43,809 bases of DNA. Origin: Alectoria sarmentosa. Lineage: Eukaryota; Ascomycota; Lecanoromycetes; Lecanorales; Parmeliaceae. Below the pieces are notes generated by a model, which worked only from the letters and a program-made list of their open reading frames with translations, searched no databases and had not been told where the DNA came from. Shown here piece after piece: positions 20,997 through 31,900 of the stretch. Every line of letters begins with the position of its first letter. The stretch's first letter is position 1. The position numbers were made by a program, and so were the translations under genes. The stretch is from assembly GCA_009733775.1 (NCBI GenBank), contig WOGZ01000277.1, forward strand, positions 446-44,254, read 5' to 3'.

Positions 20997-22037
20997 TCAT
21001 CGCGTTACAGTGACCAATTCTGTCTGTCCGTTTTTCTCCCTCCACTCTTTGAAGAATTGCAAATCCTCCGAAATTGTAGAGATGAGCTCTCCCCGCATTT
21101 TGTGGAACCTCTCCTCCGGCAACTTGAGCATCTCCCCCAACGTCAGATTTCCCTTCTGCCACTCATTCACCATGACATTGAACCATCGCACAAAATCCTT
21201 GTGCGTTATCCTCAACACCCCGACAGCCGTTAGTTTCGAGCATGTCTCGTCCGAAAGCAGATATTTCTGTGTTTGGCCAAAAGCTTCGATCTTGCGGACG
21301 GCGAGAACGCGCGACTGTACGTATTGGTCCGAGGGGTAGACGGAGTCGTAGCAGCCGTGCTGGGCGCCAGCGATGTCCAAGACGTAGCGTTCTTCATTCT
21401 TGAGTGAGAGCGAGATGACTTCGTGCCGGATTATAACGGTGTCTGATGAGCCGTCTCCTCGAATCACTGTTACGTTTCGCGGGTGAGGTTTCGTTCGGAT
21501 GGACTCTTCGAAGATCTCGGAACAGATTCCTATGAACGGGTCAGATGTGGTTGTGGCCAAGTTAGAAAAAGGGAGCGGACCATTAAGCATGACCTTCAAC
21601 ATTTCATGCATGTAGCCAACGGCATCGGCGCATGTCAGGACCGTCAACACGGCCTGCTTGTCTCGCTCGTCCGACAGGAGATGATGTGGGAATGGGAAGT
21701 AGGTATTGATCGTTTTGTCATACAGCATTTCGTGGATAACGAGATCCTTTCCATTCTTCTCGACACGTTCGATGAGAATATCGAATATCTCCTCTCGATA
21801 CGCGTAGAATGCCATTTGCGCGGTTTAACCAGCCCGATATAGGATCTTTCGCGCTTGATGGGCTTTGCAAGCGATTTTGTGGGCGTTCCAGTGGGCTTTT
21901 TGGCATGTGGCGTCGCAGTAGGAGGTCTTGATGAGGTCGGTGCCATTTGGGTTGGGGGCAGAGTTGCAGCCGGCACAGACTTGTGGTGCCTTATCTTTGC
22001 TGCAAAAGGCACATGGCTTGCTGTCGGATGAAGACAT
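20997..22037 (-). pseudogene. MYND zinc-finger protein with an in-frame stop
   Basis: A single 347-codon frame runs from the ATG at 22037 to the stop at 20997, interrupted by TAA at 21827-21825 (codon 71). The first 57 residues form a complete MYND finger: Cys9, Cys12, Cys21, Cys24, Cys41, Cys45, His53 and Cys57. The frame reaches KILYRAG, hits TAA, and resumes without a shift at TAQMAFYAYREEIFD. That is exactly the block that follows RAGE or RAGQ in related fungal MYND proteins. The 275-codon C-terminal part is otherwise open (for example HEMLYDKTINTYFPFP and GAQHGCYDSVYPSDQYV). The stop could derive from CAA by C-to-T, a RIP-type change, or from GAA. A spliced product avoiding it is not evident. 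The gene lies about 100 bp from the AT-rich block. Confidence 0.8.
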
Positions 22038-22080
22038 CGTAATGAAAGTCGAGGTAATAGAACGGAGAGTGAAATATGGG

Positions 22081-22143
22081 TTGTGAGTTGTGGGTTGTGA
22101 GTTGTGAGTTGTGAGTTGTGAGTTGTGAGTTGTGAATTGTGAA
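22081..22143. repeat. heptanucleotide tandem repeat (TTGTGAG)n
   Basis: Nine 7-bp units, mostly TTGTGAG with one TTGTGGG and two TTGTGAA, about 45-105 bp upstream of the MYND start codon. Confidence 0.9.
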
Positions 22144-22531
22144 TTGAGAATGAGAGTGAGAGTCGGTATGAGATTGGATGAATCGTTAGATTGATTGTGA
22201 ATTTGATCTAATTGAGCAGTAAGATTAGATCGGGTTTAAATTTGTCACATAATCGTGGAAGCTGAATCGTCAGCGAAAGAAGAACCTTCTTGAGCGGAAT
22301 TGACAAGGTCATAAGATTGTTGACATTTTAAAGAAGGCCAAAAAGAATTAAAAGAGCGAATTTTCAATTCGAGACGTTCTCAAGTATGCAAGTCGACAAT
22401 CAGAAGTGCTTCAACTTAAACCAGATTTTCAACAAAAAATAAGTAAATTATCTTCCGAAATCACTTCAATCAAATTTGCCTCTGAAGCAGGTCACGCAAA
22501 AGACAACAATTTAGCGAACCGAGAGCAAACA
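22144..22531. other. intergenic region between divergent pseudogenes
   Basis: This is AT-leaning sequence between the MYND gene (-) and the SDR remnant (+). It presumably held both promoters. No motif is recognised. Confidence 0.4.
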
Positions 22532-23207
22532 ATAGCTATTACGTCCGCAAAGTCTGTCCTCGTCACCGGCGGCAACAGTGGCATCGGCTACGGGGCCGTC
22601 AAGGCTTTTCTGGAGTCTGGCAAGGCCTACCACGTTCTTCTCGGCAGTCATTTTCTGGGAAAGGCTAAGATTGCCATGGAGACCCTCCATGAGAGATGTC
22701 CAGGGTCAACCAATACCGTTAAGGCGGTCCATATTAATCTCGCCAGTGATAATCCGATCAAAAAGGGTTCCAAGCAAGTCAAGACCAGTCCAAGGCAAAT
22801 GGACACCCTCATCAACAACGGTCAGTATGCACACCTTCCTCTAACCCATGACATTCCACGCGAATTGACATCTCCCAGGGGCCAACTCCGGCCCCGACTT
22901 CCTTGCCGGTAATTCCTCTTTCCGCGACTGCTTCAACAGTCTTACGACGTAAAAGCTGCGGGCGCGTAGGTCATGTGGACATTCATACCGCTTTTGCTCA
23001 AGTCGGCTGACCTTTGGCTGCTCTTCGTGGCTGTTCTCTCCCACATGACGGTGGCAGGCGTGGCGTACTTCCCACGCCGCCTCAGCCAGCTGGGTGGCCC
23101 AAGAAGTGGCCTTCGAGAGGATTGGGTACCGCTGCAGCAAGACGGCACTCAACATGATGCTGCTGGACTCGAACCACCAGTTGAAGGAGGATAGGGTCAA
23201 GGTCTGA
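22532..23207 (+). pseudogene. short-chain dehydrogenase/reductase (SDR) pseudogene
   Basis: The N-terminal Rossmann fold is clear: SVLVTGGNSGIGYG (TGxxxGIG), then KAYHVLLGSH and DTLINN. An intron with a GTCAGT donor and CCCAG acceptor follows the NN codons at about 22819-22879. After it the frame shifts three times by single missing bases: before SYDV near 22935, after AYFP near 23074, and before VAFER near 23107. A TAG (from CAG) interrupts AGA-VMWTF. The catalytic YxxxK is still visible in GYRCSKTALNMM. The frame ends at TGA (23205) where homologues have Trp. The expected start Met reads ATA at 22532. Several lesions are G:C-to-A:T transitions. Substrate cannot be inferred. The gene is clearly dead. 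Confidence 0.8.
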
Positions 23208-24021
23208 GGTGTCGGTCGAAGTCGATTTCGCATCATCGAGTTCATTGACCCCAGCAACCATTTTGGATCTTTTCGTCATGGCGGTGGGAACATCAGGTTC
23301 GAGTTTTTGTGGGTGAGGTAGTCACTTCGGCTCCGACACGCAGATCTTGGACATTCAATCATGTTGTTTCAAGCTCGGTATGGACCTTGGACTCGCTGGC
23401 AAAGCACCTACATTCTTCGGCCAGAGTGCCTGAATAGCGAGGGAAGAAACCTGGTATTCTCGGGTACAAAGTAGCCTCGATGGAGTGGATGATTTCCGTA
23501 AGATGAGGTCTCCACATCAAGCACCTAGATGGCTCCATTCCACTATTCTCGTCCAGACTTTTATCACGATACGCTGGAGAAATTCTCTCTGGAATATGAG
23601 CATGATTGTTCTAAATGACGGTACTCAACAATATCAAGGACGTCTTTTCGGGCAGTACTACGCTCATGCCACCCACACCAGTCACTGCAAAGTCAATTTA
23701 TTTATAGCAACACGATTTTCCTTGTGACCACACCCACAAGCACACGGTGACGCCAGGAAATTGGTTAGGTCATCGTGCACAGAATCACGTGAGTACCCCG
23801 CTATCAGCTACCCCCTCTTTCCACGCGTCATCTCCCCCCCCTGTTCCCAAGTACAATATACCTACTTACAATACATCCAAGTTCACATACACATATTTGA
23901 CCCTATCAACAAGACATCTTGAGAAACACTTTACAGAGTCAGTTCTACCACCTACTACTTCTTCGAGGGGAAGTACTCTGCTTACTAGCATGTCAGCAAT
24001 TATCAAAACACCTCGATTAAA
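23208..24021. other. intergenic; promoter of the LEA-like gene at its right end
   Basis: No gene is supported. An 80-codon open frame at 23485-23727 has no recognisable features. CCCCT words (stress-response-element-like) occur near 23812 and 23840 and could belong to the promoter of the gene at 24022. Confidence 0.4.
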
Positions 24022-24552
24022 ATGGACAAAGTAGGCGGTAGGGCTTCCTCTTCATATTCGCTTCTGCTTGGACCACCCTGCTGACAGTCCTCGTAAGGCT
24101 TCCTTGGCGGTACAGCGGACACCGTGGGCAAAGGCGTAGGAGGTGTCACCAACACGGCCGGTAACGCTGGTAAGCGCTTCTGCATCTTGCCTCTGGGCTT
24201 TATTCTTCCAGGTTTGACTCTGGATGCTACGTCATTCTGTTTGCTCCTTTTTGGTATCGCGTCCTTGCAGACTTGCTCCGCTATCGTTCACTATCACAGC
24301 AATAGCTTGAAGCTCGCACTCAACATCTTCCTTTTACGTACACACAATCCCGTTTCTGACAACATACCTACAGTGGGCGGCCTCGGCAACGTCCTCGGCG
24401 ACACCCTCAAGGGCACAACTGGTACTTTGGGTGACGCGACCAAGGGCGTCGGCAACGTCGCCAAAGATACGACCGGTGGCGTCGGAGATACCGCGCGCTC
24501 TGCCACCGGGGCGAAGCAGGATGCCCAGAACCCGTTGGGGTTGAGCGAGTAG
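24022..24552 (+). CDS. 88-aa Gly/Thr-rich LEA-like protein
   Basis: Exons: 24022-24037 (five codons plus one base), 24098-24169 and 24374-24552. The introns are 60 nt (CTGACAG branch region) and 204 nt, both phase 1. The whole protein is built from short degenerate repeats of the type VGGVTNTAG, LGDTLKGTTG, LGDATKGVG, VAKDTTGG and VGDTARSATG, ending QDAQNPLGLSE. There is no signal peptide and no cysteine. Such sequences match small hydrophilic late-embryogenesis-abundant/CsbD-like fungal proteins. They are usually induced by desiccation, osmotic stress or spore formation and are presumed to protect membranes or proteins. Function here is inferred from composition only. It is intact although it sits among broken genes. 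Confidence 0.7.
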
Positions 24553-25329
24553 GGAGATGGAGATGCATACTTGGAGGACACGAGAGGGATTGAAACGATG
24601 GTCGTGGGTGTGTGGGCGAGCAGGTACCTATTCTAAGCCGCATTCGTGTTAAAAACATACTCAGGGTTGTACGATTTCTGCTGCCCGAAGAAAGAGTGAT
24701 TTGAAAAATGCCTAGCTATTGGAGTGGGAGCGAAAACCAGAGTGTATTCCGTTTTTAGCTTTTTATTGGCGTTCCCATCTCATGTAACGTTCCCCTGCCC
24801 CTCCTAACGGCGAACCAATCGATTTCTGAAGAGTACATGGAGGACTCCTAGAGGACAAAGAATCTTCAAGGGTGATGAAGCCCAGTGGTTTCTAGTTTCC
24901 AACCCTTGGAAGGAGTCGGGCAAAACTTCTCAGCCCTACTAAAGGATATGCTCATCCATACTCTCTGCAACACAGCGCGCCCTTTTGGCTGGAAAAGCTG
25001 CACGCTACGGATTCGACGCTCATACCGAACGGTCATCTTCAGGCTGCCCTTTTTACTCCATTCGTCTTACTTTAGCGCATACGGAGAATCCTGATGCTAA
25101 TTTACAGCCTCGTCGGAGCTCCTCCGTGTTCGCCCCTTTCCCTTTCCCCATCCCTTTTCCTCTACCAACCCTCAATCTCTCCCCCGTCTCAAAAGCGCCC
25201 ATCTTATGTCCCCCCAGTCCCCTCTCGCAAGCTCAACCTCCTCCGGTCCAGCTCCAGTGCCTCTTACAACACACACCTCCACGGCCCCTTCTTCTTCGAC
25301 CAATCCAAATCGCTCTCACAGCAGCATCA
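24553..25329. other. intergenic region, no supported gene
   Basis: Downstream of the LEA-like gene. Between 25100 and 25330 the plus strand is pyrimidine-rich and reads as Pro/Ser/Leu-rich frames in all phases, which is a composition effect. No domain is recognised. Confidence 0.4.
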
Positions 25330-26260
25330 ATGACATGCTACAATCCCGACACCACGATAGCAACCGTTTACCCATCTCCCATACAACGCCACACCTTCAA
25401 ACACCAGCAACGACGCCTCCGCCTGCTGTCTCGGCTACGGTAACGATTGCGGCCTACCGAACGGCTTGTGCGCGTTTGGTGGTATACTGAGCCATGGTCC
25501 CTGCGTGGGCGAGAATTGGGTCTCGAACGAAGCCACCAAAACGGAGTCACTAAAACGGAATGCAAAGGGCTACCAAGATGGGGCCACCAAAACGGGGTCA
25601 CCAAATCGGAGTCACCAAATCGTAACCATCAAAACGGAACCACCAAAACGCAGCCACCAAGACTGGCTAGCGCGCGATGGTGCGAAGGTGGTACGTAGCT
25701 ACCAACCACCTTATCCTACTCTGCAATACATCTGAGGGATAGCGCAGAACACCGCAACACACCCGACGAACACCTTCCCCTGCCATTAACAAACAATATA
25801 GCAGACCGAATGGCACCACGACGACTGCGCATCCAATTTCACGCTGGATATTTCTAACATCGCCGTCGTGATCCACAATGACTACTAAATAACTCAGTGC
25901 CCCAAACGCGATGGAGTTCGCAGATACAGATGCTAAATTCAGTGCTGTCATTATTCAGACAAACTCCCCTATCTTTCCGCGAGAAAAACAATAACAACAA
26001 CAACGGTAGCTTCATCTATATCCTCTAACTTGATACGTTCAGATCTAGCGCCTACAGCTACACCAGCTACATCTTTCTCGCCCAAGCGCTAGCGCGAAAG
26101 CCCGTGGTGCTGTTGGTGTCGTATCCTACGCCTTGGCTGTTGGCGCTTTCTTTTACTTTGTCTTTTTCTATCGCCATAGTTGTAGTCTCTTCATGGAAGA
26201 AGCACGGACTCTGCGATTGAGGCTGGGGGGCGGGTTACCTGTAGTCATACGGCGTATATG
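25330..26260 (+). pseudogene. decayed Cys-rich ectodomain / single-span membrane protein
   Basis: From the ATG at 25330 the frame reads MTCYNPDTTIATVY. It then shifts near 25380 into another frame reading YNATPSNTSND and ASACCLGYGNDCGLPNGLC, followed by GGILSHGPC. This CYNPDG-CC-C-NGLC layout is a common fungal extracellular cysteine-rich module in proteins that carry a Ser/Thr-rich region and one transmembrane helix. A 14-bp minisatellite then disrupts the sequence. Weak coding resumes at about 25820-25880 (DDCASNFTLDISN). At about 26095-26190 a frame reads AVGVVSYALAVGAFFYFVFF, then RHSCSLFMEEARTLRLR, like a transmembrane helix with cytoplasmic tail. Joining the parts would need several frame changes, so it is treated as a remnant. 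Confidence 0.45.
25535..25668. repeat. 14-bp minisatellite, nine imperfect units
   Basis: Units resemble ACCAAAACGGAGTC. They start at 25535, 25549, then 25572 after a 9-bp interruption, and every 14 bp to about 25656. Because 14 is not a multiple of three, the array cycles through reading frames, breaking the surrounding coding sequence. Confidence 0.85.
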
Positions 26261-26417
26261 ACATCTCGAAACTTTCGGCTGACTGCTTCATGCAAGGGGT
26301 CGGCATACATCCTTAAAAACCTTTTCGAAGCAAGGGACGGGAGCTACCCACCATCTTTACAAACCCCTCTCTCTCTCCCTACACGAAAACCCAGCCATAG
26401 CTAGCCAACACACCCTC

Positions 26418-27424
26418 ATGGATCCCCTCAGCGCGCTCCCCTTCGAACTCCGCAGCCGCATCTACTCCTACCACTTCGCCCCCGCCACCGCCCCCCTCTG
26501 CACGCCACAGATCGCTCCAATCCGACCTCCAGCACAGCACGCGGACACAAGATCTCGCGAGACAGCTGTCCCGAAAAGCCGCCAGGCTGGAAGACAGGAC
26601 GCAGCACGGTAATTCCGCCATCGAGGGACTCCTCTGGGAGATCGAGTCTACGGTATCTGCGCTCAATAGAGCGAACGATGCCGATCGATCCGCCAATGCG
26701 GTGGCGGAATTAAGAGTCCCGGATATCGTCCGTGAGAGCGACGCGGTCGGGGAGCTGAAGCAGGCCGTGCAAGAAACGGGCATGATATTAAAGATCCGGC
26801 CCCCGAAAGCCTGCCGCCATTTCTTCACCCTCGCCCACCTCAACCGACGCCTCCGCGCCGATTTCCTCTCCTCCCACCTCTTCGGCCTCTACGCCCACAT
26901 CGAGACCCTCAAACCCCTTCTCCGCTCCCCCACTCCCCTCTCCCCGGACCACATCACCCACCTCAAAGCCCACACCTACTCCATGCGCCCCGACCAAACG
27001 GCCCAGGACGTCGCCGTCGTCGCCGCGCTGCCACAGCTGCACACGCTCTATCTGTCGTGCATCATGGCGAATTCGGTGGCCGATAGCGAGAGCATGGGAG
27101 ACAGGTTTTGGGAGGCGCATACGAGGGCGCTGGTGCGGTTGGTTGGTGAGGGAGAGGGGCATCAGGGGCGTTTTCAATCCGGGGGCGCATTGGAGGTGCT
27201 TTGAGAGGGCGTTTGGTGGCGAGGGGGGATGGAGGAGGCTGGGGTATGCGAATGGGGTGGATTGGGAGCGGATGTGAGTTGCTTTTGTTTTTTTTTCTTT
27301 GGGTTGTGGAGGCGTGGGGTTCTTGGTTGATGGGGTGGGAAGGGCGGGTTTCCTCGATGCGACGGAGCGGGTGGGGTCGAGGCTGTATGTTTTTGAACCG
27401 GGGACGGAGTCGGACTTGGTCTGA
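26418..27424 (+). pseudogene. F-box-like fungal protein with two homopolymer frameshifts
   Basis: It starts MDPLSALPFELRSRIYSYHF, the typical opening of fungal F-box-like proteins. The frame breaks in a C6 run (26491-26496), where one extra C separates HFAPATAP from SARHRSLQSDL. The next frame stays open through a helical segment (GLLWEIESTVSALNRAND) and then FFTLAHLNRRLRADFLSSHL and HTLYLSC. A second extra base, in the GGGG run at 27156-27159, separates LVRLVGEGE from GVFNPGAHWRCFERAFG. An intron (27274-27342, GTGAGT donor, phase 2) leads to a last exon at 27343-27424 ending EPGTESDLV. Exon 1 is 856 nt, which becomes in-phase exactly when two bases are removed, giving 311 aa. It is either a young pseudogene or carries homopolymer sequencing errors. 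Confidence 0.65.
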
Positions 27425-27859
27425 GAAGGGCGTGATTCATCGAGGAGACCCGTATGATGACGTTGATATGATGCGCGACGGCGATCAAGGGAAGTTGCAC
27501 CGTCATGGTGTACGGCAGAGACGATTTCGTGATCGGCAAGCCCGTCGAACTGATGTTGGAGAGGGGAGGAGATGTGAGCTTGGTTCGTATTCGGTTCAGT
27601 GATAATATTTTTAAAAAACCCAAAAGGTAATGGTTTTTATGAGCTCGCAGGTTCTGCGATGTTTATCTGTGGCCAATTCTGGCCATTGCAAGAAATAAAA
27701 ATGCTTCGAGACGTCTAACTGCTATCCGCTTTGCTGACAATCAATCACTCTGCCTTCCGTTAGTCCACTCTCGACCATGGGCACACCCCTCTCAACCGCC
27801 TTCCTTGATATTCAGTACCCCGAAGCCGCTGATGTTCCATACCCAAACCTCTTACTCAC
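27425..27859. other. convergent intergenic region, no supported gene
   Basis: G-rich on the plus strand in its first part. One plus-strand frame around 27490-27610 looks somewhat protein-like (VMVYGRDDFVIGKPVELM) but lacks a start and contains a stop upstream. It could be a fragment of an older gene. Confidence 0.35.
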
Positions 27860-28343
27860 TCAGGCGTGACCCAGCGGCTGGAACAGCCACCCTGCATCTC
27901 CAGCAGCCGACGAGTCTTTGAGACGCAACTTCCACGTCACCTGCTCCTCCAAGCGCTGCATCGCGCCCTCAAACGTCTTGGAATTGGGCCCCTGGATCAT
28001 TCTCCTATTCGGGTTTGACCCGCTAACCTGGAGGCAGACGCATGCGGTGTAAACGACATTATCGGGTAGACGCAAGTGTGGCAGATCGGGATATATTGCG
28101 GTCGACACGTAGAGGTCTCGGGCGTCCTTGTTGAGAAGTTTGGCGGCGTTTTCTGCAAATCGATAAGCGTGGACGTGGGGGAGACTGTGGGCTGGCGTTG
28201 GTCTCACTGATGGTGAGGGAGCAGGTATCTTCGGATAAATTCTTGGGACCGGCGGTCACTCCGCAGCAGATTTCAAAGTGCAGGCCGCGTTTGCATACGC
28301 AGGCACGAGTTGTGTTGGACTTTTGAGGTTGGTCCTCGGGCAT
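27860..28343 (-). CDS. hypothetical protein, 142 aa
   Basis: Exon 1 is 28343-28208 and exon 2 is 28152-27860. The 55-nt intron has a GTGAGA donor and a TTTGCAG acceptor and is phase 1. The start MPEDQPQKSN follows a pyrimidine-rich leader ending CATCAAC. The N-terminal part has four cysteines in two pairs (ACVC, ICC, with another Cys at SEDTC). The second exon is polar and well-behaved (NAAKLLNKDARDLYVST, RRMIQGPNSKTFEGAMQRLEEQ). There is no signal peptide or membrane segment, so a soluble intracellular protein is likely. No family is recognised. An unspliced reading ends in low-complexity arginine-rich sequence, which favours the spliced model. Confidence 0.6.
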
Positions 28344-28978
28344 GTTGATGGGGAGTGGGCGGCGTGATGAGGGGAGAATGTGGGACGGATCGATGGATCG
28401 ATGGATGTTGGGCAATACTGATGAAATTGAGATGTTGGCTGTAGAATTGACTGAGAATGGGTGGAGGTGGGACAGGATGGCCAGAATGTAACGGCAGTGG
28501 AGGGAAGGTGCTGAGGACTTGTTCATCTTCATCCTTCCTTCCGCTTAAAGGACTCACGACTTGCTTGGGCATGTTCGTTATCATCATCATCACCAATTCT
28601 CATCATCTCATCACATGTACATATTCAGCTATGCCAGCTGTCAAGCTCTCAAGACGCGGGAAGAATCTACTTGAATTAGGGAAAGAAGGAGAGACGCAAC
28701 TCAACTCAACTTGTGCCATTGGGAACAGCTGCACATAAGCAGTTGTAAGGCTGTAGTATATATACCACGAAGTAGGCTTCTGACTGAGGGACAGAACTTC
28801 CATGTTCCGGGTCTGGTGAATAGTGTCCATACAAAAGTGGGCAAGAGAATGGATAAATCTTAATTTCACTGACATGTCCCCTAGCTCAGCCCTATGAGAT
28901 GGCTCCGGCACTGATGTCTCACTAATGGCAGATGGAGGACCTTGTAGGAGCCCTTCCTGCCGTCTCCCTTGAGAACAC
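28344..28978. other. divergent intergenic region
   Basis: This is the shared upstream region of the 142-aa gene (-) and STE23 (+). ATCATC and CATCGAT repeats occur. No additional gene is supported. Confidence 0.5.
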
Positions 28979-31900
28979 ATGTCTCTCGCGAGACCTGCTC
29001 TCTACGCTCGTTCTGTTATCCTCGCGAGATCTGTATCCCATAGTCCAGCCTTCCTTCGCGGTGCAATACTCACTGCGGGGACGCTAGCTCCACGACTCCG
29101 CTTCGGAACATCAAACACACGCTCCTTGGCCAGTATGGCTCCCATAGAGCGCGTTACTGACGAGCTGGACGCCCCAGCGCTTGATGACCGATCCTACAGA
29201 GTCATCAGACTTCCGAACAAGCTCGAAGCCCTTCTCGTCCACGATCCCGATACTGACAAAGCGGGCGCTGCTGTCAATGTCAATGTCGGAAGCTTTAGCG
29301 ATGCAGATGACATGCCAGGAATGGCCCACGCCGTGGAGCATCTCCTCTTCATGGGCACGAAAAAGGTAATCTCTACCGGCTAGGCTTTCACACTTGCTCA
29401 TTGCCACCAGTATCCGAAAGAGAACGACTACAATGAATACCTCTCAGCCCATTCTGGATACTCCAATGCCTACACTGCAGCTACGGAGACAAACTACTAC
29501 TTCGAAGTAGCCGCGTCTATAGAACCGGATTCGGGCAAGATCACTAACGGCGCCCCGACGTCCCCACTCTATGGAGCCCTTGATCGATTCGCCCAATTCT
29601 TCATATCACCCCTCTTCCTCTCCTCTACTCTCGACCGCGAACTCAAAGCAGTCGACTCGGAGAACAAGAAAAATTTACAAAGCGACAGCTGGCGCCTATC
29701 GCAGCTTAGCAAGTCCCTCTCAAGCAAGAAGCATCCATACCACCATTTCTCTACGGGCAATCTAGCCACGCTCAGAGATGAACCCAGGAAGAGAGGCGTG
29801 GATGTGCGGAAGGAATTCATACAATTCCATGACAACCACTACTCGGCGAACCGAATGAAGCTGGTGGTGCTGGGGAAGGAGTCTCTGGATGAACTGGAGA
29901 CCTGGGTTGGTGAACTGTTCGCGGGTGTTCACAATAAGGATCTGCCACAAAAGCGATGGGATGGACTGCAGCCGTTGACAAAGGATGAATTGATGACCCA
30001 AATATTTGCCAAGCCCGTTATGGACCAGCGAACACTGGAAATCTGCTTTCCATACCAAGACGAGGAGACTTTGTACGAATCACAGCCAAGCCGCTACATT
30101 AGTCACCTAATTGGGCACGAAGGTCCGGGAAGTATTCTTGCATACACCAAGGCCAAGGGATGGGCCAACGGCCTTTCCGCAGGGCCATCGTCTGTGTGCC
30201 CTGGGTCTGCGCTTTTTCAAATCTCGATCAAGCTGACCGAAGAAGGTCTGAAAGTCTATCACGAAATTGTCCAAGTAGTGTTTCAGTACATATCTCTAAT
30301 CAAGGAGAGTCCACCTCAGAAATGGATCGTAGACGAAGTCAAGGGCATGTCAGAGGTTGACTTCAAATTTCAGGAGAAGAGCTCTGCGAGCACTTTCGTC
30401 AGGACAACGTGTAGCACAATGCAGAAGCCTTTGCTGCCTCGGAAGTGGCTTCTCAGTGCCACAGACCTCATACGGAAGTTCGATGGGGACGCCATAAGCA
30501 CAGCCCTAGGATATCTCAAAGCCGACAACTATAGACTCACCATTGTCAGCCAACAGTATCCTGGTGATTGGCCTACGAAGGAGAAGTGGTACGGAACAGA
30601 GTACAAAGTCGAGCAAATTAATCCCGGATTTGCCGCTGCGGTCAGAAAAGCTGAAGAGGTCACATCAAAAACCCGAATACCCGAGCTCCATCTTCCACAC
30701 CAGAACGAGTTCATACCTTCAAAGCTATCAGTCGAGAAGAAAGAGATTGCAGAGATCATGAAGGCTCCGAAACTCATTCGCAACGATGAGCTTGTTCGCA
30801 CCTGGTGGAAAAAGGATGATAAATTCTGGGTGCCAAGAGCAAACGTTTTTGTTACTCTGCGGAATCCACTAGCTGCAGCGCTTCCATCAACCTCTGTCAA
30901 GACGAGGATGTTCTGCCAACTTGTCAAAGATGCTCTTGGTGAGTACTCATACGACGCAGAGATAGCCGGTCTCGAGTATGAGCTCGGGGACTACTACGTT
31001 GGTATTGGAATCGACGTGAGCGGTTACAACGATAAGATTTCTGTGCTGTTGAAAAAAGTCCTTGTGACCATGCGTGACTTGGAAGTGAAGCCGGATAGAT
31101 TCACGATTGTGAAGGAGCGAATACTAAGGGGCTATCGTAACATGGATTTCCAGCAACCGTATCACCAAGTCGGCGAATTCACTACATGGCTTGGCTCCGA
31201 TAAAGCATGGATCAATGAACAATACCTAGCTGAGGTCGCCCACCTTACCCCTGACGACATCTCAAGTTTTTATCCCCAACTTCTTCGCCAAGTGCATCTT
31301 GAGGTACTTTGTCATGGAAACATCTACAAGGAAGATGCTCTTCGTATAACAGACCTCGTCGAATCCACGCTCAAACCACGAGCATTACCCGTAACGCAAT
31401 GGCAAATGGCCAGGAATTTAATACTTTCGCCAGGTAGTGACTATACGTTTCAGCGAAAGCTAGGCGATCCCGCGAATGTCAACCATTGTATTGAGTACTA
31501 CGTTTTTGTTGGAGACGTGGTTGACAGGGTCTTGAGGGCGAAGCTCCTACTCCTAGGGCAGATGACCGAAGAGGCAGGCTTTGATCAATTGCGAACGAAG
31601 GAACAGCTTGGCTACATTGTTTTTACGGGTGTTAAAATGCAAGCAACGACCATGGGCTACAGAGTGATTATTCAGTCCGAGAGACCTACAGAATATCTTG
31701 AGGAACGGATCAATGCATTTTTGGCACATTTTGGAAAGTCGTTGCAGGCAATGTCGGCGGAAGACTTTGAGAGTCATAAGAGCAGTCTTATCGCGAAGCG
31801 GCTGGAGAAGATTAAGAACCTTGATCAGGAAAGCTCTCGGTTTTGGAGCCATATCAGCAACGAATATCTTGACTTCTTATCAAGGGAACACGACGTCTCG

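Noticed and set aside
23160..23180. GGTTCGAGTCC on the minus strand resembling a tRNA B box
   Set aside because: It falls in SDR codons and no cloverleaf or A box can be built around it.
26379..26843. 154-codon minus-strand frame over the F-box-like gene
   Set aside because: It is a shadow of GC-rich coding sequence on the other strand, with Gly/Glu-rich low complexity and no motif.
27174..27623. 149-codon minus-strand Pro/Ser-rich frame
   Set aside because: It is the reverse of a G-rich tract covering the F-box-like last exon. Composition explains the openness.
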